A DNA stretch of 64,000 bases from QHXW01 sp035280425 (GTDB lineage Bacteria; Acidobacteriota; Terriglobia; Bryobacterales; Bryobacteraceae), in NCBI GenBank assembly GCA_035280425.1, contig DATEFW010000034.1, positions 62,001-126,000 on the forward strand, written 5' to 3'. The stretch's first letter is position 1. Each line of letters begins with the position of its first letter. The notes below the pieces were generated by a model. The model did not search any database and was not told the origin of the DNA. It saw only the letters and a program-made list of their open reading frames with translations. This document shows positions 1 through 8,273 of this stretch, piece after piece. The position numbers and the translations under genes were made by a program.

Positions 1-2950
1 CAAAGCGAATGCGCCTGGCGGCGTCGGAACCGCCTTCCCGAATCATCCGCTGAGCGAGCCCGCGCGCTGCTTCCACGTATGTCGGATCGTTCATCAGCGC
101 CAGCGCTTGCAAAGGCGTGTTGGTCACCGCGCGCCGCGCCGTGCATTTTTCTCGGTCCGGAGCATCGAACGTGATCAGCGTTGGCGGCGGGCTGGTGCGC
201 TTCCAGAACGAATACATGCTGCGCCGGTAAAGATCTTTTCCGTGGCTCGGCGTATACGTCTGCGCCGAATATACGTCGCCGTAAGCGATCTCCTCCCACA
301 GTCCCTTCGGTTGGTAGGGAAAGACGCTCGGACCGCCGAGCTTTTCATTGAGCAGCCCGCTGACCGCGAGCGCGTTATCGCGAATCATCTCCGCAGGCAA
401 GCGGAAGCGCGGGCCGCGCGCGAGCAGCCGGTTTTCCGGATCGCGCTCCTCGATTTCCGGCGTCACATGCGACGACTGCCGGTAAGTGGCTGAGGTGACG
501 ATCAGCCGCTGCATGGCTTTGATGTCCCAGCCGGTGCCAATAAATTCCGTTGCCAGCCAGTCGAGCAATTCCGGATGGCTGGGCGGATCGCCCTGCGAGC
601 CGAAATCCTGCGGGGTTTTCACAATCCCCGTTCCGAAATGCATCTGCCAGTAGCGGTTCACCGCCACGCGCGACGTCAGCGGATGCGATGGATCGAGCAG
701 CCACTTTGCCAGCCCCAGCCGGTTGCGCGGCAGATCCTTGGACATTCCGGGCAGCACTGCGGGAACGTCCGGCGTGACGATCTCGCCGCGGTTGCGGTAA
801 TCGCCCCGGCCCAGTATAGCGGTCTGGCGCGGCACATCCATTTCCTGCATGACCATGGCGTTGGGAACGGTCCAGTCCAGGTCTTCTTTTTCGAGGCGCA
901 GATGCTTGAGTTCCGTATACTGCTTGCGGATTTCGGGCCCCGCCACGTACGTCAGGAAATAATCGCGCAGGTCCGCCTTCTGCGACTTCGACCGTTTCTT
1001 CGGCAGGATCGCCACGGTGGCGCGCGCCGGCTGGTGAATCGCCAGCTCTTCCATTTCCGGAGCCGAAAGCACGCGCGTGTAAACCCGAAAATCGTCCAGC
1101 GATCCGCGAAATGGCTTGCCCAGCTTCTCATCGCCGATTGAAAGCGGCGCCGCGTTGGCGATCGAGCCCGTCAGCTTGTCGGTGAGAATTTCCAATTCTT
1201 CCGATTTCCCTTCGATATACAGCCGGACGCCTGCGGCTTTGCCGGAACCGTCGTAAGTCACGACGATCGGATGCCAGTCGCCCTCGACCAGCGGCTTGCG
1301 GGTGCGCACCTCGATGGCGTTGTCAGGCCAGTGATGGATCAGCCGCACGTAAAGCCGCGAACCCCGCTCGAGCCGCGGCAGGACTTCGGATTCCTCGAGA
1401 TACAGCTCCCAGCCGCGCCGGTCGCCATCGAGCTTCTGCATCACCGACATCTCTTTGCTGTTGTTCTGCCGCAGCCAAAACGCCAGCGAGAAGGGCTTGG
1501 TTTCATCGAGCGACGCTGTATTGCCGAAATCCGCATGCGTCTCGCCGTCAAAATCCGCCGCGCGGCCCACCGGCCCGCCGCTGAAAGTCAGGTCGCCCTT
1601 CAAAATGCGCCCGTGATGGTAATGGCCTGAACTGTCCGCCAGGTTGCCGTCGAGTTCGTAATGCGTGGCCAAGCCCTCGCGCGTTGCGTCGGGCAGCGTC
1701 TCGAGAGCCGTTCTCTCCCACTCTGCCTGCATGGCATCCAGTTCTTTGTCGCTGGGAATTGCCGATTCGTGGGCGCAAATTTCGTTCTTGACCCGGATAA
1801 TTTCTTTTTCCTGCTCGGGCGACGGTACCTGCACCACCGGCTCGGCATTGCCTCTGCGGCCGTCCAGGCCTTTTTCGGAAATCGTGTTGAAGAAGGCGTA
1901 GAAGCGGTAAAAATCCTTCTGCTTGATGGGATCGTACTTATGATCGTGACAGCGCGAGCAGCCCATGGTCATGCCCAGCCACACTGCCGACGTGGTTTCC
2001 ACACGGTCCACCACGTATTCGTTCTGATACTCTTCCGGAATCGCGCCGCCCTCAAAATTGATCATGTGGTTGCGGTTGAACCCGGTGGCTATGCGCTGCG
2101 CGAGCGTCGGATGCGGCAGCAGGTCGCCGGCGAGTTGCTCGATCGTGAACTCGTCGTATCGCATATTGCGATTAAACGCGTCGATCACCCAATCGCGCCA
2201 GTGCCACATCTCGCGGTGGCTGTCGATGTGATAGCCATGGGTATCGGCGTAGCGCGCCAGGTCGAGCCACTGCATGGCCATGCGCTCGCCGTAGCGCGGC
2301 GACGCCAGCAGCCTGTCGACGACTTTTTCGTAGGCATCCCGCGAGCGGTCACGCTCGAACGTGGCGACTTCGGCGGGGGTCGGCGGCAGCCCCGTCAGAT
2401 CGAAGGTGACCCGGCGGATCAGTGTGGCTTTGTCGGCTTCGGGCGCGGGCTTCAGGCCTTCACTCTCGAGCCGTGCCAGGACGAAGCGGTCGATCGCGTT
2501 GCGCGGCCATTTGCTGTCCTTTACGTGCGGCAGCTCCGGACGCTTGGGCGGCACGTAGGACCAGTGCGTCTCCCACTTGGCGCCTTCATCGATCCACCGG
2601 CGGATCAGCTCAATCTGTTTTTCGTTAAGCGTGCGCTCCGCATAGGGCGGTGGCATGCGCTTGGCCTTATCGGTGTTGCTGATGCGCTGGTAGAGCCTGC
2701 TCTTGGCTGCGTCGCGGGGGACCAGCACCTGGTAGCCGCCGCGGTCGGCGAACATGCCGTCTTTGGTGTCCAGACGCAGCTTGGCCATGCGCTGTTTTTC
2801 ATCGGGACCATGGCAGGCGAAGCAGGTGTCGGAGAGAATCGGGCGTATTTCTCGGTCAAAATCGACCGGTTTTGGGCCATTTTCGGGGCCGCCCGCGCGT
2901 AACGAAAGAGAACAAACCCCGGCGAGGCAAAGGAAGATAGCGCGTTTCAC
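1..2950 (-). CDS. PSCyt1-DUF1549-LamG-DUF1553 secreted protein (partial, 3' end outside window)
   Basis: About 983 residues are visible and the C-terminus lies beyond base 1. The start is a GTG at 2950, which opens with a signal peptide (MKRAIFLCLAGVCSLSLRAG). A PSCyt1 cytochrome-like domain follows with CFACH at residues 43-47, then DUF1549 with a second haem-type motif GCSRCHDHKYDP. A concanavalin/LamG-like insert comes next (GLATHYELDGNLADSSG), and the DUF1553 (PSD1) domain contains TNTPLQALALMNDPT close to the window edge. This architecture is common in Planctomycetes and Acidobacteria. These proteins are exported and thought to be haem-linked, often associated with polysaccharide or sulfatase gene sets; their reaction is not established. 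The two CxxCH motifs suggest covalent haem. No neighbour in the window explains its substrate. Confidence 0.9.
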   Translation of the reverse strand, partial: MKRAIFLCLAGVCSLSLRAGGPENGPKPVDFDREIRPILSDTCFACHGPDEKQRMAKLRLDTKDGMFADRGGYQVLVPRDAAKSRLYQRISNTDKAKRMPPPYAERTLNEKQIELIRRWIDEGAKWETHWSYVPPKRPELPHVKDSKWPRNAIDRFVLARLESEGLKPAPEADKATLIRRVTFDLTGLPPTPAEVATFERDRSRDAYEKVVDRLLASPRYGERMAMQWLDLARYADTHGYHIDSHREMWHWRDWVIDAFNRNMRYDEFTIEQLAGDLLPHPTLAQRIATGFNRNHMINFEGGAIPEEYQNEYVVDRVETTSAVWLGMTMGCSRCHDHKYDPIKQKDFYRFYAFFNTISEKGLDGRRGNAEPVVQVPSPEQEKEIIRVKNEICAHESAIPSDKELDAMQAEWERTALETLPDATREGLATHYELDGNLADSSGHYHHGRILKGDLTFSGGPVGRAADFDGETHADFGNTASLDETKPFSLAFWLRQNNSKEMSVMQKLDGDRRGWELYLEESEVLPRLERGSRLYVRLIHHWPDNAIEVRTRKPLVEGDWHPIVVTYDGSGKAAGVRLYIEGKSEELEILTDKLTGSIANAAPLSIGDEKLGKPFRGSLDDFRVYTRVLSAPEMEELAIHQPARATVAILPKKRSKSQKADLRDYFLTYVAGPEIRKQYTELKHLRLEKEDLDWTVPNAMVMQEMDVPRQTAILGRGDYRNRGEIVTPDVPAVLPGMSKDLPRNRLGLAKWLLDPSHPLTSRVAVNRYWQMHFGTGIVKTPQDFGSQGDPPSHPELLDWLATEFIGTGWDIKAMQRLIVTSATYRQSSHVTPEIEERDPENRLLARGPRFRLPAEMIRDNALAVSGLLNEKLGGPSVFPYQPKGLWEEIAYGDVYSAQTYTPSHGKDLYRRSMYSFWKRTSPPPTLITFDAPDREKCTARRAVTNTPLQALALMNDPTYVEAARGLAQRMIREGGSDAARRIRF

Positions 2951-3035
2951 CGCTTGCCTATTATAGTGCGGACTTCTGCCGAGAGGTATTCCGCGGCGCA
3001 TATCGCCTGGGCAAAATCGTACACCGGCGTCGAGC

Positions 3036-3425
3036 TTACTTCTTCGGTTTGTAGGCGATACAGTCGATCTCGACCTTCATTTTCGGATCGGCAAATTTTG
3101 CCTCAACCGTGGTACGGGCCGGTTTATGCTGGCCGAAAAACTGCGCATAAATCTCGTTCATCGCGCTGAAGTCGCGGCCGTCGCCCAAAAACACCGAGCA
3201 CTTGACGACATCCGCCATACTGGCGCCGCAGCCTTCCAGAATTTTCTGGATGTTGCCGAGCACGAGCTTGGTTTCGTGCTGGATATCGCCGTATGACATT
3301 TTGTTGGTAGCGGGATCGATGGGGCCTTGTCCCGCGACATAAATGAAATCTCCGGCGCGAACCGCCGGCGAATAGGGCCCGCGCGGCGCCGGAACACCCG
3401 GCGGCGTGATTCGTTCGATCATCAA
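3036..3425 (-). CDS. ridA: RidA/YjgF-YER057c-UK114 family protein (enamine/imine deaminase)
   Basis: This 129-residue protein covers the whole Rid fold. It carries GPYSPAVRAGDFIYVAGQGP near the N-terminus and ARTTVEA near the C-terminus, whose Arg is the carboxylate-binding residue of deaminase-competent RidA proteins. The family hydrolyses reactive enamine/imine intermediates released by PLP enzymes, protecting other PLP enzymes from damage. Its ATG overlaps the trxB stop by four bases (ATGA), so the two are translationally coupled. Family membership is secure. The exact physiological substrate is not visible from the sequence. Confidence 0.93.
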   Translation of the reverse strand: MMIERITPPGVPAPRGPYSPAVRAGDFIYVAGQGPIDPATNKMSYGDIQHETKLVLGNIQKILEGCGASMADVVKCSVFLGDGRDFSAMNEIYAQFFGQHKPARTTVEAKFADPKMKVEIDCIAYKPKK

Positions 3426-4354
3426 TGTCCCTCCGCTTCCAGAAATTTTTCCGCTTCCATGGCCGCCATACAGCCCATGCCGGCGGCAGTGATAGCCTGC
3501 TTATACACGCGGTCCTGCACGTCGCCGGCGTGGAACACACCGGGAATGTTCGTGCGCGCACCGCCCTTCGACAGAATGTAGCCATCTTCGTCGGTTTCGA
3601 TCTGCCCGCGAAAAACCAAGGTGTTCGGGATATGGCCGATGGCCACGAAGAAGCCGTCCACCTCGACATCTTCAGCGGCGCCGGTCAAAAGGTTCCGCAG
3701 CCTGGCGCCGGTGACAATGCCCTTGTCAACGTCGTAAATATCGTCCACGACCGTGTTGACGACGAATTTGATCTTCGGATTCCTCCGCACGCGGTCGAGC
3801 ATGATCTTGGAGGCGCGAAATTGCTCGCGGCGGTGCACGAGCATCACTTCTTTTCCGAAGCGTGTGAGGAAGTTGGCTTCCTCCATAGCCGAGTCGCCCC
3901 CGCCCACTACCATGATTTTCTTGTCGCGATAGAAAAATCCGTCGCAGGTGGCGCAGGAGCTGACGCCGTGACCGATGAGCTTCTGTTCGTTTGGAAGCCC
4001 GAGCCAGCGGGCGGACGCGCCGGAGGCGATGATCAGGGTGCGCGTTTCGATCCATTCGCCATCGACATTGAGACGAAACGGACGCCGCGAGAGATCGGCC
4101 TCCATCAGCACGCCGTCTTTGTATTCCGCGCCGAAATTCTCGGCCTGCTTCTTGATATTTTCGACCAGATCCGGCCCGTTAATGCCCTCCGGAAACCCGG
4201 GAAAATTCTCCACCAAGGTGGTGAGGGAGAGCTGGCCTCCCGGCTCGTGGCCCTTGATGACCAGCGGTTTCAGATTGGCACGGGCTGTGTACACGGCCGC
4301 GGTGTTTCCGGCACAACCCGAGCCGACAATCACAACGTTTCGCAACCCAGACAT
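3422..4354 (-). CDS. trxB: Thioredoxin reductase (NADPH)
   Basis: A 310-residue flavoprotein of normal length for low-molecular-weight TrxB. Features in order: FAD-binding GSGCAGNTAA at residues 11-20 (the usual Pro of GSGPAG is Cys here), the redox-active CATC at 134-137, NADPH-binding GGGDSAMEEA and HRREQFRAS, and a C-terminal FAD motif around HAGDVQD. It transfers electrons from NADPH through FAD to thioredoxin. It is the first gene of a two-gene unit with the RidA gene, overlapping by four bases. The ATG at 4354 is the natural start, directly before the dinucleotide-binding fold. Confidence 0.96.
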   Translation of the reverse strand: MSGLRNVVIVGSGCAGNTAAVYTARANLKPLVIKGHEPGGQLSLTTLVENFPGFPEGINGPDLVENIKKQAENFGAEYKDGVLMEADLSRRPFRLNVDGEWIETRTLIIASGASARWLGLPNEQKLIGHGVSSCATCDGFFYRDKKIMVVGGGDSAMEEANFLTRFGKEVMLVHRREQFRASKIMLDRVRRNPKIKFVVNTVVDDIYDVDKGIVTGARLRNLLTGAAEDVEVDGFFVAIGHIPNTLVFRGQIETDEDGYILSKGGARTNIPGVFHAGDVQDRVYKQAITAAGMGCMAAMEAEKFLEAEGH

Positions 4355-4410
4355 GATTTACAGGGAAAGAACTTCTAATGTAACACGCGTCACATCGGGT
4401 GTTGGCGGGC

Positions 4411-4744
4411 CTAATTCGCCAGCTTGCTAATATCGAACCTTCCAAGCAACACCGGTTCGGAAATCACGATGCCCGCTTTGAGAGGATTGCGCGGATAAGC
4501 ATTGCCAGCTGTCGGAAAACCGTAAAATGTTCCCGGTGCGAAGGTCGATCGCAAGCCTGCCGACCATGTGTCCATTCTTGGATTCGAATTCATTGATACT
4601 TTCGCTGAATTGCAAGGGAGCGAACGTAGCCGTGCTATCGGCCCGCGCCGCCGCAGGCGAAAGCAGCGGCCGCAGAGCCAGGATGCCCAGGAAAACGGCA
4701 ATCGCGGTCAAAGTTATCTTCAGGTAAGCGTCGGATTTCCACAT
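4411..4744 (-). pseudogene. Small exported protein with a single-base frameshift
   Basis: The gene starts with ATG at 4744, preceded by AAAGGAC. The uninterrupted frame gives 105 residues: an N-terminal membrane/signal segment (ITLTAIAVFLGILALRPLL) and a short soluble part ending at 4427. From about 4528 the adjacent frame reads far more like protein (GTFYGFPTAGNAYP, then PVLLGRFDISKLAN) and stops at 4411. Dropping one base of the GGG at the junction restores IDLRTGTFYGFP. The gene is therefore either broken or carries a sequencing error. It lies 35 bases after the ABC ATPase gene, in the same orientation, and may be the last gene of the iron operon. Function unknown. Confidence 0.6.
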
Positions 4745-4779
4745 ACTCAAAGTCCTTTCGGATTTGTTTTTGGCTGAGG

Positions 4780-5907
4780 CTACGATACAACTTCGCCGCG
4801 CGGCTTCGCCGCAGACTGGCTCGTCGCTCCATTGCCGCAGCATGCGCCCGGCGGGATGGGGCTGCCATGCGGGCACGTCTTCGGGTGGCCAAGAAACGTG
4901 CAGATGCGGTCCGTAACTTCCGGGCTGAGAATGTGCTCGAAAGTGCAGGCGTTCGATTCGACGGCGGCGTCATCGCGAATGAAGAGCACATCCATGAAGA
5001 GGCGCTCGGCCAGCCGGTGCCGGCGGATCACGCTGCGGGCGCGTTCCTCGCCCTGATCGGTGAAGCCCACCTCGTTGCCGGCCACGTGCAGCAGGCCGAT
5101 GCGCGACATGGTGGCCAGCAATCGCTGGCGCTGCACTTCGGTGAAATGGGAGCTCTCGTGATGCAGCTTGCTTTCGCGGTGCATCCACAAATCTTCGAGA
5201 ATCTCGTCGAAATCTTCGTTCTCTTCCGCCGTAAATACAACCTGCTCGACGATGTGGCCGTGCTCGAGATTGATGCGGCGGTCGGCACACCGCCCGACGC
5301 GCTCATCATGCGTAACGAGCAGGATCGTGCGGCCCTGCGCGTGCAGTCCGCTGAGCAGATCGAGCACGATCTGCTCGTTGGCGGCATCGAGATTTCCAGT
5401 CGGCTCATCCGCCAGAATGATTTTCGGATCGTTGGCCAGCGCCCGCGCGATCGAGACGCGCTGCTGCTCACCTCCGGAAAGCTGTGAGGGCAGATGGCGG
5501 GCGCGCCCGGCGAGACCGACCTGCTCGAGCGCGCGCAGGGCTTCCTGCTCATCGGTCATGCTGTGAAAATATTGCGCGAGCATCACGTTCTCGAGCGCCG
5601 TCAGGTGGGGAATCAGGTGATACTGCTGAAAAATCAGCCCCACGGTTTCAGCGCGAAACCGCACGAGCTCGCTGCGGCTGAGCTGCGAAATATCGGTCGA
5701 GCCGATGCGCACCGCGCCGCTGGTCGGCCGGTCGAGGCAGCCGAGAAGATTCAGCAGCGTGGTTTTGCCCGAGCCGGACGGCCCCATGATCGCCAACCAT
5801 TCGCCGGCTTCCACGGTGAGGCTGATGTTGTCGAGCGCCTTCAAAGGCGCACCGCCGCTGACCGAGTAATGCTTCGATACGCGATCGATCTCGAGAAAGT
5901 GCGGCAT
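4780..5907 (-). CDS. MacB/LolD-type ABC ATPase fused to a DtxR-like metal-binding domain
   Basis: 375 residues. The ATPase has Walker A GPSGSGKTT (42-50), Q-loop FQQY, signature LSGGEQQR (143-150), Walker B IILADEP and the switch His in LLVTHDE. A DtxR/IdeR-like region follows from about 228 to 357. It contains FTDQGEERA, then H297 and E301, then C321, E324 and H325, then GHPKTCPHGSPIP. H297, E301, C321, E324 and H325 match in spacing the metal ligands of DtxR (H79, E83, C102, E105, H106). The helix-turn-helix part looks shortened, so DNA binding is doubtful. The gene starts five bases after the upstream permease stop. The likely role is to power the two permeases of this iron operon; an iron-sensing regulatory tail is inference. 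Confidence 0.88.
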   Translation of the reverse strand: MPHFLEIDRVSKHYSVSGGAPLKALDNISLTVEAGEWLAIMGPSGSGKTTLLNLLGCLDRPTSGAVRIGSTDISQLSRSELVRFRAETVGLIFQQYHLIPHLTALENVMLAQYFHSMTDEQEALRALEQVGLAGRARHLPSQLSGGEQQRVSIARALANDPKIILADEPTGNLDAANEQIVLDLLSGLHAQGRTILLVTHDERVGRCADRRINLEHGHIVEQVVFTAEENEDFDEILEDLWMHRESKLHHESSHFTEVQRQRLLATMSRIGLLHVAGNEVGFTDQGEERARSVIRRHRLAERLFMDVLFIRDDAAVESNACTFEHILSPEVTDRICTFLGHPKTCPHGSPIPPGACCGNGATSQSAAKPRGEVVS

Positions 5908-5912
5908 CTCCG

Positions 5913-7001
5913 TTATTCTCCCCGCAGAATGACGGCGGGCTCAATTCGCCAGATGCGCGATACCGGCAGGATAGTTGCCAGCGCAGCTACCAAAACCGTC
6001 ACCGCGGCCACCGGAACAAACACCGAGAAATCGACCCCTGCGAGCGATGCTTCCGGCGCGCTGGAGAAAACGGTTCTCCCAATAGCGTATGCCACTGCCA
6101 GGCCTGCTACATAACCGACGATGCTGGACAGAAGCGCAAGCACCAGCGATTCCGAAAGAAGCAGCGAGGCAATTTTGCTTTCCGCCGCCCCGATGGCTTT
6201 CAGTATGCCGATCTCTTTGCTGCGTTCGATGACCAGCGCGCTGAAGTTGCCGGTCACGCAAAGTGTTGTGATCGCCAGGATCAAGGCCGTAAGCAGAAAA
6301 ACCGTGGTCCGCACTTTGATGACGACGTTGGCTTCGGTTTCAGCAATGGCATGCAGGACCCGCACATCCGTCTGCGGAAGCATGCGGGCGAGTGCGGAGC
6401 GAACCTGCTCGATGCGCTGCCCGTCTGCGCGCACCTGAACCAGGCTCGCGGTATTCGTGAAACCCGCATCGCGCGCCGCGCGGTCGAATGGCACGAGCAA
6501 CTGGTTGTCCTCGGCGCCGCCGGTAGTCACGATTCCGCGGATTACACAGGCGCCGGACGCGAGCGCCGCAGCTTGTCCTACGCTTAGCCGGAAATGCGCG
6601 GCGAGAGCGGCGCCGGCGAGACACTCGTCCGCACCGGCTGTGCGCGCGCCTGTGACTTGCCAATAGCCCGTGAGCGGCAGAGAGCGGCGGAAATCGACGC
6701 CTGCCTCGACGACGCGCTCATCGCCAATGCGCCCGATGGTATAGATGTAAGGCGCGGCGGCGGCGCCAAGCTTCTCTGCATCTCCGGCGGCGGCCAGCGG
6801 CACGGTTTGCGAAGCGCCCGTGGGAGCCACCACGATGTTGGCTCCATAACCGCGAAACTCGCGACGCATTTTGCGCTCGATGTCGGAATAAACGCTGAAC
6901 AGCGTGGTGGCGAGCGTGGCTGCCACTGCCAGGCCGGCGAAGGCCAGCAGCAACCTTCTGCGGCGAAACTTCACCGCGCCAAGTACAAAGCGCCAGAACA
7001 C
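5913..7001 (-). CDS. FtsX/MacB-type ABC permease (iron operon, second permease)
   Basis: 362 residues from the GTG at 7001. That GTG overlaps the previous gene's TAG by one base and has GGAGG seven bases upstream; an upstream in-frame extension lies inside the previous gene and is not protein-like. The layout is one N-terminal membrane helix (LLLAFAGLAVAATLATTLF), a large periplasmic MacB_PCD domain, and three C-terminal helices of the FtsX domain with ERSKEIGILKAIGAAESKI, the cytoplasmic coupling region. Pairs of such permeases with a LolD-like ATPase and FTR1 also occur in the Campylobacter P19/Ftr1 iron system. The substrate (iron or an accessory factor) is inferred from context. Confidence 0.9.
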   Translation of the reverse strand: MFWRFVLGAVKFRRRRLLLAFAGLAVAATLATTLFSVYSDIERKMRREFRGYGANIVVAPTGASQTVPLAAAGDAEKLGAAAAPYIYTIGRIGDERVVEAGVDFRRSLPLTGYWQVTGARTAGADECLAGAALAAHFRLSVGQAAALASGACVIRGIVTTGGAEDNQLLVPFDRAARDAGFTNTASLVQVRADGQRIEQVRSALARMLPQTDVRVLHAIAETEANVVIKVRTTVFLLTALILAITTLCVTGNFSALVIERSKEIGILKAIGAAESKIASLLLSESLVLALLSSIVGYVAGLAVAYAIGRTVFSSAPEASLAGVDFSVFVPVAAVTVLVAALATILPVSRIWRIEPAVILRGE

Positions 7002-8272
7002 TAAGCGCCCTCCCGGAGCATCGCCGCGGGCTCGAGCGCCAGAGCCCGCCGCAGAGGCTGGGCAGCCCCGGCCAGAGCCACCGCCACCGCGATCAGCACG
7101 ACCAGTGGGACAAGCAATGCAGGCACTTCGGCATTCACGCCAAAAACCGTGCGGCTCACCCAACTCGAAAGCTGCGCGCCGGCGAGAGCGCCGATCACCC
7201 CGCCGAGCGCCCCCTGAATCGCGGCTTCGGCCCCGAACAGCATCACCAGCAGCCAGTTGGCGGCTCCAGTGGCCTGCATGATGGCAATTTCGTAGCGTCT
7301 TTCGAGCACCGTGGTGGCCATCACGCTCCAAACTGTGAGCGCCGCAGTCGCCAAAGCTGCGAGTGAAATCAGCAGCATCAGCCCGCGGACTCTCGTGAGC
7401 ACGCGGCCCTCGTTGTCCGCCACACGGCGGATCGGACGCGCCACGGCCATCGGCAGCGCTTGTTCAATCTGGTGCGCGATCGACGTAATGTAAGGCGTGC
7501 AATACCAGCGGTCGTATTCCGCCGGGTTCATCTGGTCCGGATTCTTTCGCGCGAACGCATCCTCGGGCTTGGTCAGCGCGCCGACTGCAATGGCGTCCAC
7601 CTGCCCGGCACGATGCGTCAGCCGTTCCAGAACTTCCAACCGTACGAAAATGCGATCTTCCTCCTCGCCGCCGGTGGCGAGAATTCCTGCCACCGTAAAA
7701 GGCTCGCCAAACAAGGCGACCACCGAGCCGGGCTTGAGCGCCAGCCTGCGGGCCACGGCGGCGCCGGCTATGCATTCATCGGCGCGATCGTCGGGAAGGG
7801 AGTCGTCAATCCACCGGCCGTCCACCTTCCATGTGGCGTTCAAGGCGCGCAGCCCGGAGGTCGCGTTCAGCCCATCGGGAGTGCGAAACGTGCGCAGGAA
7901 CCAGACGCCTTCGATGGGCGTTTCGCGGCCGCCAATCACGCTCTGCGCGTGCATGGAAGGCGCAAGCGCCGTGATATTCAATTGCCAGAAGATGGACTTG
8001 ATTTTGGGAACGGCTGCCGCCGGAATGAACTCATCTTTTGCCGCAGGCTGATACTGGACGCCGCCGATTTCGACCGGCAGTTGCGTGGACTTAGGCGTGA
8101 CGATCAGGTTGGCACCCAAGCTGCGCAGTTCTCGATTCACGCGGTCGCCCACGTCGAGCATGGCGCCAAGCATGGCGGTAGCCACCGCGGACCCAAGCGC
8201 CACGGCGCCGATGGTCATGGCCTTGCGGCGCGGCGAACGGCGCAACGATTGCCCTACGAACCTCAAGAACAA
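7001..8272 (-). CDS. FtsX/MacB-type ABC permease (iron operon, first permease)
   Basis: 423 residues from a TTG at 8272, which has AGGGAG eight bases upstream and sits one base after the FTR1 stop. Like its partner it has an N-terminal helix (AMTIGAVALGSAVATAMLGAM), an extracytoplasmic domain, and C-terminal helices with ERRYEIAIMQATGAANWL as the FtsX coupling loop. It probably pairs with the following permease and the fused ATPase. Both extracytoplasmic domains share the element GANLIV(V/T), so the two genes are likely an old duplication. Transport direction cannot be read from sequence. Confidence 0.9.
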   Translation of the reverse strand: MFLRFVGQSLRRSPRRKAMTIGAVALGSAVATAMLGAMLDVGDRVNRELRSLGANLIVTPKSTQLPVEIGGVQYQPAAKDEFIPAAAVPKIKSIFWQLNITALAPSMHAQSVIGGRETPIEGVWFLRTFRTPDGLNATSGLRALNATWKVDGRWIDDSLPDDRADECIAGAAVARRLALKPGSVVALFGEPFTVAGILATGGEEEDRIFVRLEVLERLTHRAGQVDAIAVGALTKPEDAFARKNPDQMNPAEYDRWYCTPYITSIAHQIEQALPMAVARPIRRVADNEGRVLTRVRGLMLLISLAALATAALTVWSVMATTVLERRYEIAIMQATGAANWLLVMLFGAEAAIQGALGGVIGALAGAQLSSWVSRTVFGVNAEVPALLVPLVVLIAVAVALAGAAQPLRRALALEPAAMLREGA

Positions 8273-8273
8273 A

